From: Castor canadensis
Lineage: Eukaryota > Chordata > Mammalia > Rodentia > Castoridae
DNA: 64,000 nucleotides
Direction of reading: 5' to 3'
Assembly: GCF_047511655.1 (NCBI RefSeq)
Contig: NC_133398.1
Span: 107,338,332 to 107,402,331 of the forward strand
Below are positions 12,323 to 23,695 of this stretch, one piece after another; position 1 is the stretch's first letter, and each line of letters begins with the position of its first letter. Made by a program: the position numbers and the translations under genes. Under the pieces are notes generated by a model, which saw only the letters and a program-made list of their open reading frames with translations, was not told where the DNA came from and made no database searches.

Positions 12323-15300
12323 TGCTTTATGTACCTGAAAAAAATAAAATCATCAGGTTAGCACATAATATCTCAGAGGTTAAACACAAATCAAATAGTA
12401 ACTGAGTAACTCAGTTGTTGGAGCACATTCCAAGACAATTAAATATTCATGGAGACCTAGTGAGGTCTTTCTGTAAGACTGAGAGGTCACACTTCTATAT
12501 ACCTGCTTTTGCAGTATTTGTAAGTTGTATATAATTTTTCTTTTATTAAAAATTTTACTTAATAAATGCTGAACATTTATAATTTGATCAATAGAATCCA
12601 AATAAGGAAAAACAAGTATCTATATGTTGAAGGAAAATTACATATTGATTTATGCCTTTTATATGTGTGCAGATTCAGCATTAAAAAGTACTCAAAAGCA
12701 AGGAGCAGATGCCTAAATCAGGCAACTCATCCGCAGTCTCTGACTCAGGTAGTACTCTAAATACACACAATAGAATTTGATGCACTGAAATAACCCTGCT
12801 AAAGTTCTAAAGGGTAAGTGAGAGAAAGAGCCAAGTGTCATTTCATCTTGGTTACATCTTTGTTACATTTCATCTGGGGCCACAGCAAACCATGGATTTA
12901 TCACTTCCAAATTGTTTAAGCTATTTTACACTTTTATATTCAAGTTCTGATTTTGATTGAAGAGAAAATTTAACAAAATTTCATCAGTTAACAGAGATGT
13001 TTCTTTTAGTGAGCATCTCATTTAAAAGGGTATTTTTGAGAGATTTGGGTTTAGTTTTTTTTCTCCTAAGTCAGCCTAAATAGAGAGGCAGATTTTCTCA
13101 GAGGTCCTTGAATCTTGAGCACTCCCCCAGAAGACCCAGCAGGCCTGACAAACTCACCAAGAATATGTCCTTGTGGTCATTTTGTTTGCTTTTACTTAAG
13201 AAGTCTTCCAAAATCCTACAAGCTTGTGCCCCACCGAACCCGCCTGTATCCTTGCATGTCACTTTGTGGTGACCGATCCTGAGGACTCTTATTGCAGAAA
13301 ATGTTTTTGTTTTATGTAAGTTTCCAAAAACGTGCTCTAATAGTTCTGTGAATTAAGGTCATCAAAATTGTATAAATATGGGTCTGCTTGCTACTTTTTT
13401 CACTGTTCTTCACAAAAGTCCCAATATGCAGTGCCCACTGAACCATGATACTTTTGAGCCAGGCCATTTTCCAACATATTTCCCTGTATCAATGAACAGC
13501 TTCCTCTTCCACCTGCTCCAAAGGCAACATCTCTTGGGCAGCCATACTACACCAAGCTGATTAACATGTCAGATTGTCTGGCTCTAGGCAAACATTATGC
13601 ATACTATTGAGGCAAAGAAAAGCCTGAATCAGTTGAAATATCAACCATTGTTACTCCCTACTAGCCAAGGCTCAGTTTTCTCACAGACTGTATGTTGAAC
13701 TCTTAGCACTCATGGCATTACTTAAGATTGAATGTGCTCACTTATCAATAGAGAGTGTTGAGTACACTTTCCAAATCATAACTAATAGTCCATGTCTGTT
13801 GAAATGACGAGATTTCTGAAAAAAAAAACAAACTTTTTGAAAATAGACATAGGAAAAAATACATTACTGGGCATTTAAATAAACATGTATTCATGATTTT
13901 ATACTTCTTAGCAATGCAAACATTGTGTTCAGTGCCTACATTTTTCATATATATAATTTTACACAAAAATAATCAAGGATAATCATGCTATAAGGTAATA
14001 ATTAGTTCCCACTATTTGTGTTTCAATATAAAACCAGACTGTGCAATTTTATAATTCAATAGATTAACCCTGTGCAGTATTATAGAGATATATTAATACA
14101 TAATTATCAAAGATGATATAAAGTAATGCTTTGACATATCTGACATCCAGTGCTCAAGTTAAGAAACTACACATTTTCAGGTCACAGCTACAATTCCTTA
14201 GGCAAAGGTCTAAGTATTACATGAAAGTCAGGGTTTTGTTTCCCATGCTGGCCACAAAATGGGCTGAATCTGTACTCTCAGTCATGGGCAAGAGATTTAT
14301 TAAGGAGGAAGGAGGCATCCATGGATAGAAAACAATCCTTGTTTTAACTCTGAGAACACAGATTGACAGTATGTGACCTATCTGTAACAGGTCACAATAT
14401 CTTTTATTTACTTCTTTTTCCTTGCAATGAGAAGGGCACTTCTGACAGGAAGTGAAAACAGAGGAAACTTCTAGGGAAATTTTCAGGTGCAACACTGAGG
14501 AGTAAGGACATGAGTCAGAGCTACTCAAGAGTTGAATCCCTGGATCTGTAAGCATCATGCCTTCCACCAAAAAAATCATCACAGCAACAGAAATTGCAAA
14601 CACACATTGCACGCTTCTACTGAGAAGTGGAGGAGGCAGTTGACATCAGTTAGAGCTTGTGTTTACTCATATGGAGACAGCTGCCCTGCTGTAAATTTAA
14701 TTCCCTTCTGCTGCTTCTGAACAGGAGTTGGGAGAACATCACTGCTCAGAATAATGATCAGTCTATGCTGAATGTGCAGTCAAATTGTGGACATTTTCTT
14801 AATCTTATTACATCTCTACTTCCTACAAAATGACCTGAAATTCATAAACTAATGGGGGATATGCAGGGATAAGTATGAAGCAGAGAGCTACCTAATGCCT
14901 CCACTTTTCCTCTTGGTAGAACCAAAGAACTATATAGAAACTTCTAAAAACATGACTCTCATTCACAATCTGTATTCAAAGATTCCCTGGAAGAATGCTC
15001 AAGAGGAAAGCTCCACATAACATAGTCTCCTCTTGACTAAGAACAGAGTTTTTGAAGGCAGCCCAGTTAACTGTTCACAGATTAAAATACAGATACTCCA
15101 TATTTTTGAGATTTTAGTCTATTCAACTTGGTTTATTCTCAAAAAGACAGAGAGATGCAGAGCTTAAGAAATGGACAAATGTATGGTGTTGGTCATCAAG
15201 AAATATTTTTAATCCTGTGGAGTATCTCCTGACTTAAACTCTCCCATAGATTAGGATGATCCCATCAAAGTGAGAAGAAAAGGATGAACTCCTGCGAGTC

Positions 15301-17880
15301 AGCTGTGAATGGAGGAAAAGTGGCTTCAGGTCCATTTAGGGAAAACATCTTTCTTTATTCATGCTTTAAAAATATTATACGCAGTGTTCAAAACTTTCAT
15401 ATTGGTACTCAAGACGGATTCAATTGAGATAATGATAATGTCTCATTTGAAGATATTATTTGAGTTCCGAAGGCTCATTTTACGGAAAACAAGATTAACC
15501 ATCAAAAAACTTGAGAATGCTGGGGTTTATAATTTCTTCTTTATTTCCTAAATCCTGTACTGCTGGCATACTCCTCATTATGGTTTCTTAAAGGTTGGGC
15601 AGACTAGCAGGACCTTTCTACCAGGGCTTAATAGTGACAAATTTCAAAAACTTGTTTGAAATGTTTTCTTTTCACACACAAACACTTGCAAATTTTCAGT
15701 AAGCAAAGAAACAGTGGTTCATCTATTTGACTATCTATTGAGATTAATAAACTTCATTTGACATTACATCTACAACACAATTGGTACTGTTAAGATGAAA
15801 TAATGAAATGAAGCTTGTTTGGCTTTATGAACCTTTAAATCCATAAAGTAGCTTAAATATATTCCCAACACATGAAGGACCATCAGGAGCCATTTTCATC
15901 CTGTGGTGACCAACTTTAATGTCCAAAGTATTCTTGGTTAATATAAAATTACTTACTGAACTTTAGCTAGAATATTAACACAACTAAATCAAAAGAGGCT
16001 GATGAAGAACAAAAAATCTAGTAAAACAACTCATTATATCAGTTGTCTTTAATGACAACTAAGGAAACAGGGATGTCAACAAAATGTTACTCTCATGGGA
16101 AAGGTTTGTGAAGCCACATTTCCTCCAAGTAATAGTGACTGCCAGTGACTCTCTATATCTGTACTTCAGTGGCTATATTCTGAATTATCTCACAATTCAT
16201 TTCTGCAAGCAATTTAATACTGGTCCCTTTTAATTTCTTAGTGCAATGGGAAATGCTTTCTTATGGACATACTTATTGGGTTTTGCTAAATGCTTCAGTT
16301 TAATTCATTGATGGAGGGGAGCATACAAAACTAAGATAAAAATGGGTCTGAAACACAGGGCAATACTGGTTAATAAGAAAGGGAGATCCATTTTTAGAGG
16401 TGAATCATACACACTGGGGTGTTAATAAGTAAGTCCTAAGTCACCAGGGCCATGGGGCATGGATAGACCAATGGGTGGAAGAGTCACTTCAAATGCATTG
16501 CTTTTCCTTTCATTGCAAAATTCGTGGTAGTGATGGAGTGGGGCCTCCAAAAGCAAAATTTATATACCTGAAAGCAAGAGTATTTTCTCAACTTGACTAC
16601 TAGCAGTTTCCCAAAGGCACACTGAGTTTTCCTCCAGCCCATGAGTCTTTTTTTAAAGACATTTCCTGAAGGGAACATAGTGAGAAGAAATACACATGGG
16701 ACTGTCTGAAACTTCCCTGTGGAAATATAAGTAGTGTGATAGATTCTGATCTGAAGAAACTATTGGAACTTTTCTTAATTGTCAGGTTAAAATGCCTCAA
16801 GTCTGCTGAATTTACTTGGCTAGCATTCCATAATGTCAGTCCAGAAGTAAGAAATTAGGATTTCTGCACTGCATCCTGGCACCAAAATCAGTTCTCTGGG
16901 TCAAAGTCCTTCCACTGGTTGAGAATTTACCCAAAAGGACAGTCCATTTTGGTATATAGAAGGGTTCCTCCTATTGTGATCTTCGGAGGAATGGAGAAAA
17001 TTCCCATAGAGGCTGGAAGCTAGAATGGACCCACTAGCTCTCTACAGGTCAGCCCTCTGTGGAGTTAGGAGTCTATGTTTGGGGTCTCGGGGACAAGGGC
17101 CTAGGTCCCCCTATTATCCCTGTGCATAGCTGGCCATGTAGCCCTGGCCCTTAGAGGTGGGACCTGTGTCATTTGGGTTGAGATGGCCCCCATGGGTGAT
17201 GCTCCACTTCTCTAATTTTAAAGTCACTGGGTGAAGTGCTCGACTTAGCCATTTATAATATTTTACTAGTGTGTGGTAAGCACAACCAAACAAAATTTTA
17301 GAAATACACCTAATTACAAGAGTGAGGAGGGCAAAACCCAAGTTCTTCCAACTGTTCTCAATAAAGGGACCCTCTTGATTTTGTCTCTATCTGTCTGTTT
17401 TTACTGTGGAATAATCCTTTAAGACAAAACTTTATCATGTAAAAATCTTTTTGACCTTGTTACTTGTTCACATGTACTTGTAGATATTATGTAAACTTTG
17501 TTACTGCTTGTATTTGTAAATACATGCTTTTAAACATTTTCCTCTTTGGTTTTATATGAGTCTAAGAAGTACAAAGAAAGTTACATTGTGCTAAGTTAAC
17601 AAAACTTGAACAGCAAAACTATCTTAGTATATGCACAGAGGCAGCAGAAGGAAGAAAAAATACATAGACAACCTGAAATCTTTACATGTTAACCCAGTAG
17701 TTATAGTTTAGGATGCAAAAGGCAAATTGATGGGTAATAATTGAGTCTTTTGGACACCAGAGAGAGGAAGAGGAGGAGGAGAGGGAGGAAGAATTGGGGA
17801 AAACATAGGGCAGTAGGGTCCAAACAAAAGAGTAGGTAATGTCCCATGAATACCTGAAGAAATGTAAGGTTATAATAAAG
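12323..17880. other. Intergenic, no gene seen
   Basis: The region is AT-rich. Frames of up to about 130 codons (near 14217-14612, minus) have no family resemblance. A purine-rich patch lies at 17758-17800. I see no exon or RNA gene that can be supported. Confidence 0.4.
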
Positions 17881-17884
17881 GCAC

Positions 17885-18670
17885 CTGCACATCCATGTTT
17901 ATTCTGGCACTATTTTGAATAGCTAAGCTATGGAAATAGACACGATGCCCCACTACTGATAAATAGATTTAAAAGATGTGGTATTTATATACAAGAGAAT
18001 TTTATTCAGCCATAATGAAGAATGAAATTTTGTTGCTTGCAGGTAAATGGATGAAACTGGAGAACACTATCTTAAGTGAAATTAGCTAGGTTCAGACAGC
18101 CACAGGCTACATGTTTTCTCTCATATGTGGAACACAGACCTAATACAAATACAAGGAAAATTTTGAAAAATAGGCCATGCAATGGAAGTTTACTAACAAG
18201 ATGGTGAATATGGTTGATGTCCTCTGTTCTCTATACATGAATGAATATAGACTTTTTAAAACCTATTTAAATTATCTTAAGTGGACTAAAGTAAAAAGAA
18301 AAGTAGACGAGATGAACCAAGGCAGGTTATAATACATATGTACATGGAAATTCCCTGCATGTTTATCTTAAACAAACAAAACTGTCATTTTTCCTTTTTT
18401 CAAAATCAGAGAACAGGAGGCAGAACAGGTACTGCCCAGGGTGTTGGTACCAGTGTGTGTGTGTGAGATGTGGAAGAGGGAACAGGGGAATGAATATGGT
18501 GCAAGTACTGTTTATTCATGTATGTAAATGTAAAACTGAGACCTGCTGAAATTATTCTAGGAATGTGGGGAAAGTGGGATAAGGGAGAATTATATATAAA
18601 CTGTGATATATTATTGGAGAAGTTTGTAAATGCTACAAGGTACCCCCAGCACAACAATAAAAAAAAGATA
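17885..18670 (+). mobile_element. 5'-truncated L1 (ORF2 end + 3' UTR)
   Basis: The ORF2 C-terminal region is recognisable from 'attttattcagccataatga' and 'gtaaatggatgaaactggag', followed by 'ttctctcatatgtggaacac'. A long 3' UTR with a (GT)n patch (about 18453-18463) and an A-rich end near 18655-18670 follow. It has no coding capacity. Confidence 0.8.
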
Positions 18671-18869
18671 ATAATGATTTGTCAAATTCTGTGTGTGTGT
18701 ATGTAAGTTTGCAAAGTTTTTTTGCACTTTTTCACTGATTTTAAAAACACTGGAAACATAAATGTAATTTGAAGGATTATTTTAATTTTTATGTTTAGTT
18801 ACATGAATACAGAATGAAGTCATAACTTTTTAGGTAACATTCCATAGACAAAGATAATAAAAAGAAATA

Positions 18870-20390
18870 CAAATTACTTTCTAAATTTTATTCAAAATTC
18901 ACAAAACTAAACAAATATAAAAGAAATTTATTTTTCAAGTCTGAGTTGATGACATGAATGATTGTATTATGTGAGAAAGTTAGAGATCACACAGAAATCT
19001 TGAGAATGCAAAAACATGTGAAACAATAAAAATTTTAGAGACAATTCCAAATTTGCAAAAATTGGATGGAGCTAAAGGATGAACTCCAAGGAAATAGATA
19101 GTATATGGACTCATGGAAGAAGGTCCAAAATATGGATTAAAGTCCATATCTGATAATATGAGACACCTACAGGACTGAGAAAGTGGTCTTGAGCATAGGG
19201 ACAGGGAAAAAGGGCACCCATGGTGGATCCCAGAGAAATTCCACTTGTGTTTTCTAAGGAAGATAGACAAAACATTTAACCCACATTAAAAATGAGTAAA
19301 AGGAAAGGAAAGAACATTGAGTTCCTTTAGGTAAATATAGAAGATCACATTATCCATGACAGGGAATGTCTGCAGCTTATTTAGGGAGAAAGAAAAAGAG
19401 AACAGCACTCTAGCCTTTTTATTTCTTCAGATGAAATGGATCCAAACAAAAGCAGGAAGATGATTGTTGCTCTGAATGGTAGTCTCTGTGCTTCTTCCTC
19501 AGAGGGAAGTTAATATCACCTGTCTCTGAGCAAACGGGGCCTGGTCTCCCAGGATGTCAGTTGCAGAGCCCTGAGATGCAGGCTTCTGTCTGGGAAGGAA
19601 ATCAGAACCAGGATACTTCCCAGGTTCTGTGAAAGGCAAAGATTTGATGGTCCCGGGATGGTCGTCACCCAGTAGAGTATGGGATGGGAGGCTGTGGAGG
19701 AATGCTGCTTTCATTTGGATGTAGGAACTCCAGGCCCACCCATTCCTCGTGGTTACCCATAAATTCTCCCCCCACAAGGAGGTTATGAAGAAAATGGAGG
19801 TTAGTGGAGGTGGAAACACCTTGTAAATGATGAAATGTGGATCACCCATATACCTCTCACTAGCACTGTCAGTATCCTGTGGTCTTGAATGATGATGCTT
19901 GGGATCCAGACTATAAGTTCATGTTCTCTTAGGGACACTCATTCTCCATGAATATCCATAGTTATTCCCTTCTTCACCATAGTCCAACTTTTATTTCCAG
20001 TAACTGGAGATTTCATGAGAAAACTACAGGAAATTTAGAAGCTGGTTCTTATTTTACAAAAATAAGGAATTTGCCATTTCTTTGTGCCCTTCTTCTTACT
20101 AGAATCTAAGATGTGACCCCAGGGCCTGGCACTTAGCTGGGGAAAGATTAAAGCTAAAAAAGAGATATGATTATTTCTGGGGTGTGAGACAGAAAGGACT
20201 CTGAAGTGACTGTTTCTGGCAGTAGAGGAGCTTGGGGCTGCAGATACTCACCCCAAGCCAGTGTAGCTGCAACTTGTGCTTCATATGCCCTGTAACCATC
20301 TGGGAATCTCCATGATAAAGAATGTTTACATGAAGAGTTACATGGTGATGCCAGAGGGGAAGTGCTAAAACCAGAGCTTGTTAAAGCATG
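18870..20390 (+). pseudogene. Decayed partial SPATA31 copy
   Basis: This segment is colinear with the intact-looking SPATA31 locus downstream. 18870-19165 matches 21420-21715, and 19166-20390 matches about 22535-23760. The block holding promoter and exon 1 (about 21716-22530) is absent. The exon 2 equivalent (about 19431-19465) has lost its first codons. The exon 3 equivalent starts after an acceptor ending at 20000 but reaches an in-frame TAG after a dozen codons. The exon 4 acceptor 'tatag' has become 'tgtaa' at 20291-20295. The giant exon body is missing because L1 sequence begins at about 20390. It is a dead remnant of a tandem duplication. No product is expected. Confidence 0.75.
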
Positions 20391-21035
20391 CCTGACAGGA
20401 TCTGACTTCAAGACTACTCTAAAGCAACAGTAATAATGACTGTGATTGTGGAGAAAAAAAATAGAGAACATATCAATGATCAGAATGGAAAGCCCAGAAG
20501 CATAGCCCTAGGAATATAGCAAAGGCAATACAATAGAGCCAACATCCATTCAGCAAATAATGCCAGAATATCAGGACATCTTTATCCTCAAGCATCCCAT
20601 CATGAGTGGAATGAGTCTCAGAAATAAAGGAGAAAAGAGCAGAAGGAGAAAAAATACTTGTAGAAAGCATGACTGAAACTTTACCAAATTTCATGGAAAA
20701 CACTGATTTACAGACTCAGTAACTGCTCCTAGTAAAAGAAGTGTAAACATATCCATTTCAAAATATATCACACTCATAATGAGGAAATATGAAGAAAGAT
20801 TCTGATAAGCGACAAAGGAAAACCTGTCTCATGTACAAGGGAACATGTAAGATCAATAGCAGACACCCAATCAAAACAATGGACAGTGAGGTGGCATAAA
20901 CAAAGAGAACAAAAGAAACTTGGTCAAACAAGAATTCCATGGATAGCAAATCCTGTAATAAAAAAGGAAAATACATTTCCAGAGAAACAAAGACTTATAA
21001 ATTTACTGTTCTCATATTACTAAAAATACAAAGTA
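20391..21035 (+). mobile_element. Old L1 fragments (ORF2 then ORF1-like)
   Basis: 20391-20590 resembles the L1 ORF2 stretch 'ctctaaagcaacagtaataa' and 'gatcagaatggaaagcccag'. About 20655-21030 resembles an L1/HAL1 ORF1 3' region ('ccaaatttcatggaaaacac', 'gaaagattctgataagcgac', 'caagaattccatggatagca'). The two pieces are out of canonical order, so at least two insertions or a rearrangement are involved. Both are strongly diverged. Confidence 0.5.
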
Positions 21036-21117
21036 ACTCTTTTGAATGGCAAGAGCTAGTTCTCAGATTTTAGAATACAGGATTGATTTTTCAACGTAGT
21101 CTCCCCCATTCTCTATT

Positions 21118-21118
21118 A

Positions 21119-21162
<44 letters not shown>

Positions 21163-21175
21163 ATCTATCTATCTT
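21118..21175. repeat. (TCTA)n tetranucleotide microsatellite
   Basis: About a dozen TCTA/TATC units can be counted with one CATC interruption near the end. It sits between the L1 fragments and the second duplication unit. Confidence 0.95.
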
Positions 21176-21414
21176 CTGAAGCTTATTCTGAACTTTCATT
21201 GATTTTAGAAACAAAATACAAGAGACATTCAGAAACATATATTGAAAGTTTATATAAAATTTTATATTCTTTCAAGAAGATCCCCTCCTTGTTTGTGATT
21301 GTGGCACAGCCCAGGACAGCTGGCTGAGAAGCTGGGCATGATATGAATTAATAAAGTATTTTTATTTATGAATTTTTATTTAATAAAGTATTTTTTAATT
21401 TATGACACAATAGC

Positions 21415-21715
21415 TGATGATAGTGTTATTTAAAATTTTTAATCAAAATTCACAAAGCTAAATAAATGTAAAAAATTAATTTTTCATGTTTGAGTTGATA
21501 TAAGGAATAAATATATTATGTGGAAAAGTTATGTGGGAACTATTAGGAATACAAAACCATTTGAAACAATAATTCCAGAGACAAATCCAAATTTTCAAAA
21601 ACTAAAAAATAGTTGGAGTTCAAACAGACATTTCCAAGGAACCAGCTAATGTTGGTGCTCAAAGAGGGAGGAACAGAAAACGAGCTATGAGTTAAGGTCC
21701 ATCTCTGACAGAGTG
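21415..21715 (+). repeat. Upstream arm of tandem SPATA31 duplication
   Basis: This block aligns by eye to 18870-19165 (shared phrases include 'aaaattcacaaa-ctaaa', 'gagttgat', 'gaaacaataa' and 'gagacaa-tccaaat'). It marks the left edge of the unit that was duplicated together with the SPATA31 5' region. Confidence 0.65.
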
Positions 21716-21923
21716 TGCAGGTAGAGATGGAGGTAGGAAGGTTGTGTTGGGCAGGTGGCTGGAGGAGGGGCTGTGGTGCAGTCGTGTTTATTGCCTCACA
21801 TCCCCTCAGGAGCCTTTTGTGATGAGGCCACAGCTCTGTGAAGCAAGCCTGTAAACTTAATGCCTACTCCCAAAGGGAAATGCCAGAGTTCAGTTGCCCA
21901 AGAGCAATAGTGTGATTCAGATG

Positions 21924-22109
21924 ATGGAGAATTCTCTCTTTCATCTGAATAGCATTAGTGCCACATGGCTGAGCCCCAGCTCCACTACCTGGGCAATGGA
22001 TATGATTTTTGCCTTTGGATGTGGACTAGGGCTTTTCTTCCTATTGATCCCATATCTACAGAGTAATCCACCCTCACCACCAGCTGGGAAAAAGAAGAAC
22101 CCAAAGAAG
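21924..22109 (+). CDS. SPATA31 gene 1, exon 1 (N-terminal membrane segment)
   Basis: This is 62 codons starting [10 protein letters not shown]. The ATG at 21924 is chosen over the one at 21921 because family members begin MEN. Residues about 25-46 ([20 protein letters not shown]) form one hydrophobic membrane segment, and a Pro-rich, Lys-rich end ([15 protein letters not shown]) follows. The exon ends in phase 0 at AAG|GTAGAA. The upstream sequence 'tgtgattcagatg' is shared with the start of gene 2. The exon itself is undamaged. Confidence 0.85.
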
Positions 22110-22811
22110 GTAGAAAACCCATAGGCCAGACTCAAAAAACAGTGGTTCTCTCTCTTTTTTCTATTGTGTTTACTTTTCCAAATTAAGTACAAACCTTGTC
22201 AGAAGGAAATTCTAAGGAACAGAGCAATACTTATCTTAGGCACTGGAAGGTCAGTGCAGAGGTGAGAGTGGGCACTCAGTCCCCTTCCTGAGCTCTCAAA
22301 CCATATGTGTGGGATAGGGCAGGGGCCAGGTTGATGTCAGTCGTCATGACTCAGTGGCCAAGGACTGAACTCCAAACATTTGGAGTCTTTTTTCTCAAGG
22401 TACGGTCCTGTGGGCCATGTCCTTCCTCTGTGTTGGTGATCATCAGGGCTATTGTGAGCTCCTGAGATTCTAGCATCAGAGGACGGAGTGGCCTCTGGCC
22501 TTAGGGAGAAGATGCCAAGAGGCAGTTCAGAGGTACCTGCAGGACCTAGAATGTGGTTGTGAGCAGAGGGACAGAAATGGAGGGTATCTGTGGTAGGTCT
22601 TACAAAGAAATTCCAGTTGTGTTGTCCAAAGAAGGCTGACAGAAAACATTTTTACCCACATTCAAAATGAGTAAAAAGGAAACAAAAGGACATGGAGAGC
22701 CCTTAGGTAAATGCAGACCATCATATTATTCAGGTCAGGGAATGTCTGCAGCTTGTTTAGGGAGAGGAGAGGGAAAATGGGGCTCAAGTCTTTTTCTTTC
22801 TTGTCTTTCAG

Positions 22812-22863
22812 CATCAGATGAAGTGGGGGCAGAACAGGAGGAGGAAGAGTGGCATTCTGAAAG
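22812..22863 (+). CDS. SPATA31 gene 1, exon 2 (basic patch)
   Basis: A pyrimidine-rich acceptor 'tttcttgtctttcag' precedes it and the donor 'gtaggc' follows. Fifty-two bases encode HQMKWGQNRRRKSGILK plus one base (phase 1). The HQ...RRR pattern matches exon 2 of gene 2 (HQGRYKRRRGAFT). Basic residues just after the membrane segment are usual for the family and suit a cytoplasmic stop-transfer stretch. Confidence 0.8.
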
Positions 22864-23386
22864 GTAGGCTTTGTGCTTCCTATCCTGATTGGACTTGATC
22901 TCACCTGTCCCTGAGCAACCAGAGCCAGATTTTCTAGGATGTCAGTTTCAGAGCCCCGAGAAGGAGGTATCTGGGAAGGAAATTAGAGCCCAAAATACTT
23001 GAAGGTTCTGTGAATGGGAAAGCTGTGATGGGCAAGGGATGGTTGTAGCCCAGTAAGGAGAGATGGGGGAATGTAGAGCAATAGCACATTGATTTGGAGG
23101 TGGGAGCTCTAGATGAATCTGTGAAGCTCTTTTAATTCACTAAGACCCATTTTTCTTGAGATGACCTTTCATATAACCTGTGGATGTAATGAAGGCAATG
23201 GGATTTGGAGGAGGGGGAGTGCCATGTGAATGATACAATATGACCCCTTCATATGCCTTGGTCAGTACTCTGTGGTGATGACTGGGATCCATATTTTAAT
23301 GTCATATTCTCTAAAGGACATTCCACTCATCATCTTGGATGATGAATTTACTCCAAACTTCCCCATAATCAAATGTCCATTTCTAG

Positions 23387-23447
23387 TAACTACAGAATGC
23401 ATGAGAAAACTAGAGGTGACTCAGAACATGGTTCTAATTTTGCAAAG
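23387..23447 (+). CDS. SPATA31 gene 1, exon 3
   Basis: The acceptor 'ccatttctag' and strong donor 'gtaagt' bracket 61 bases encoding VTTECMRKLEVTQNMVLILQ, entering in phase 1 and leaving in phase 2. As I recall the human SPATA31A exon 3 product (…EC.RGLEETSDLLSQLQ), the Cys, Leu-Glu and Leu-Gln positions agree. No defect is seen. Confidence 0.75.
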
Positions 23448-23695
23448 GTAAGTAATTTGCCACTTCTTTTTGCCCTTCATCCTATTAGAATCTATGATGG
23501 GACCCCCAGACCAGGGGCTGACTACGGGATAGATTCAAGGTTGCAGTGACATTAAGGTTGTTGTGACATCAGCACTGAGATGTGGGAGAGAAAGGGCAGA
23601 CTGAAGTGAATGCTTTGGGCAGTGGAGGGTCCTAGGGCTACAGGTGCCCACCTCTGCCCAGCCTGGCTAAAGCTTGTGCCTCCTATCTCCTATAG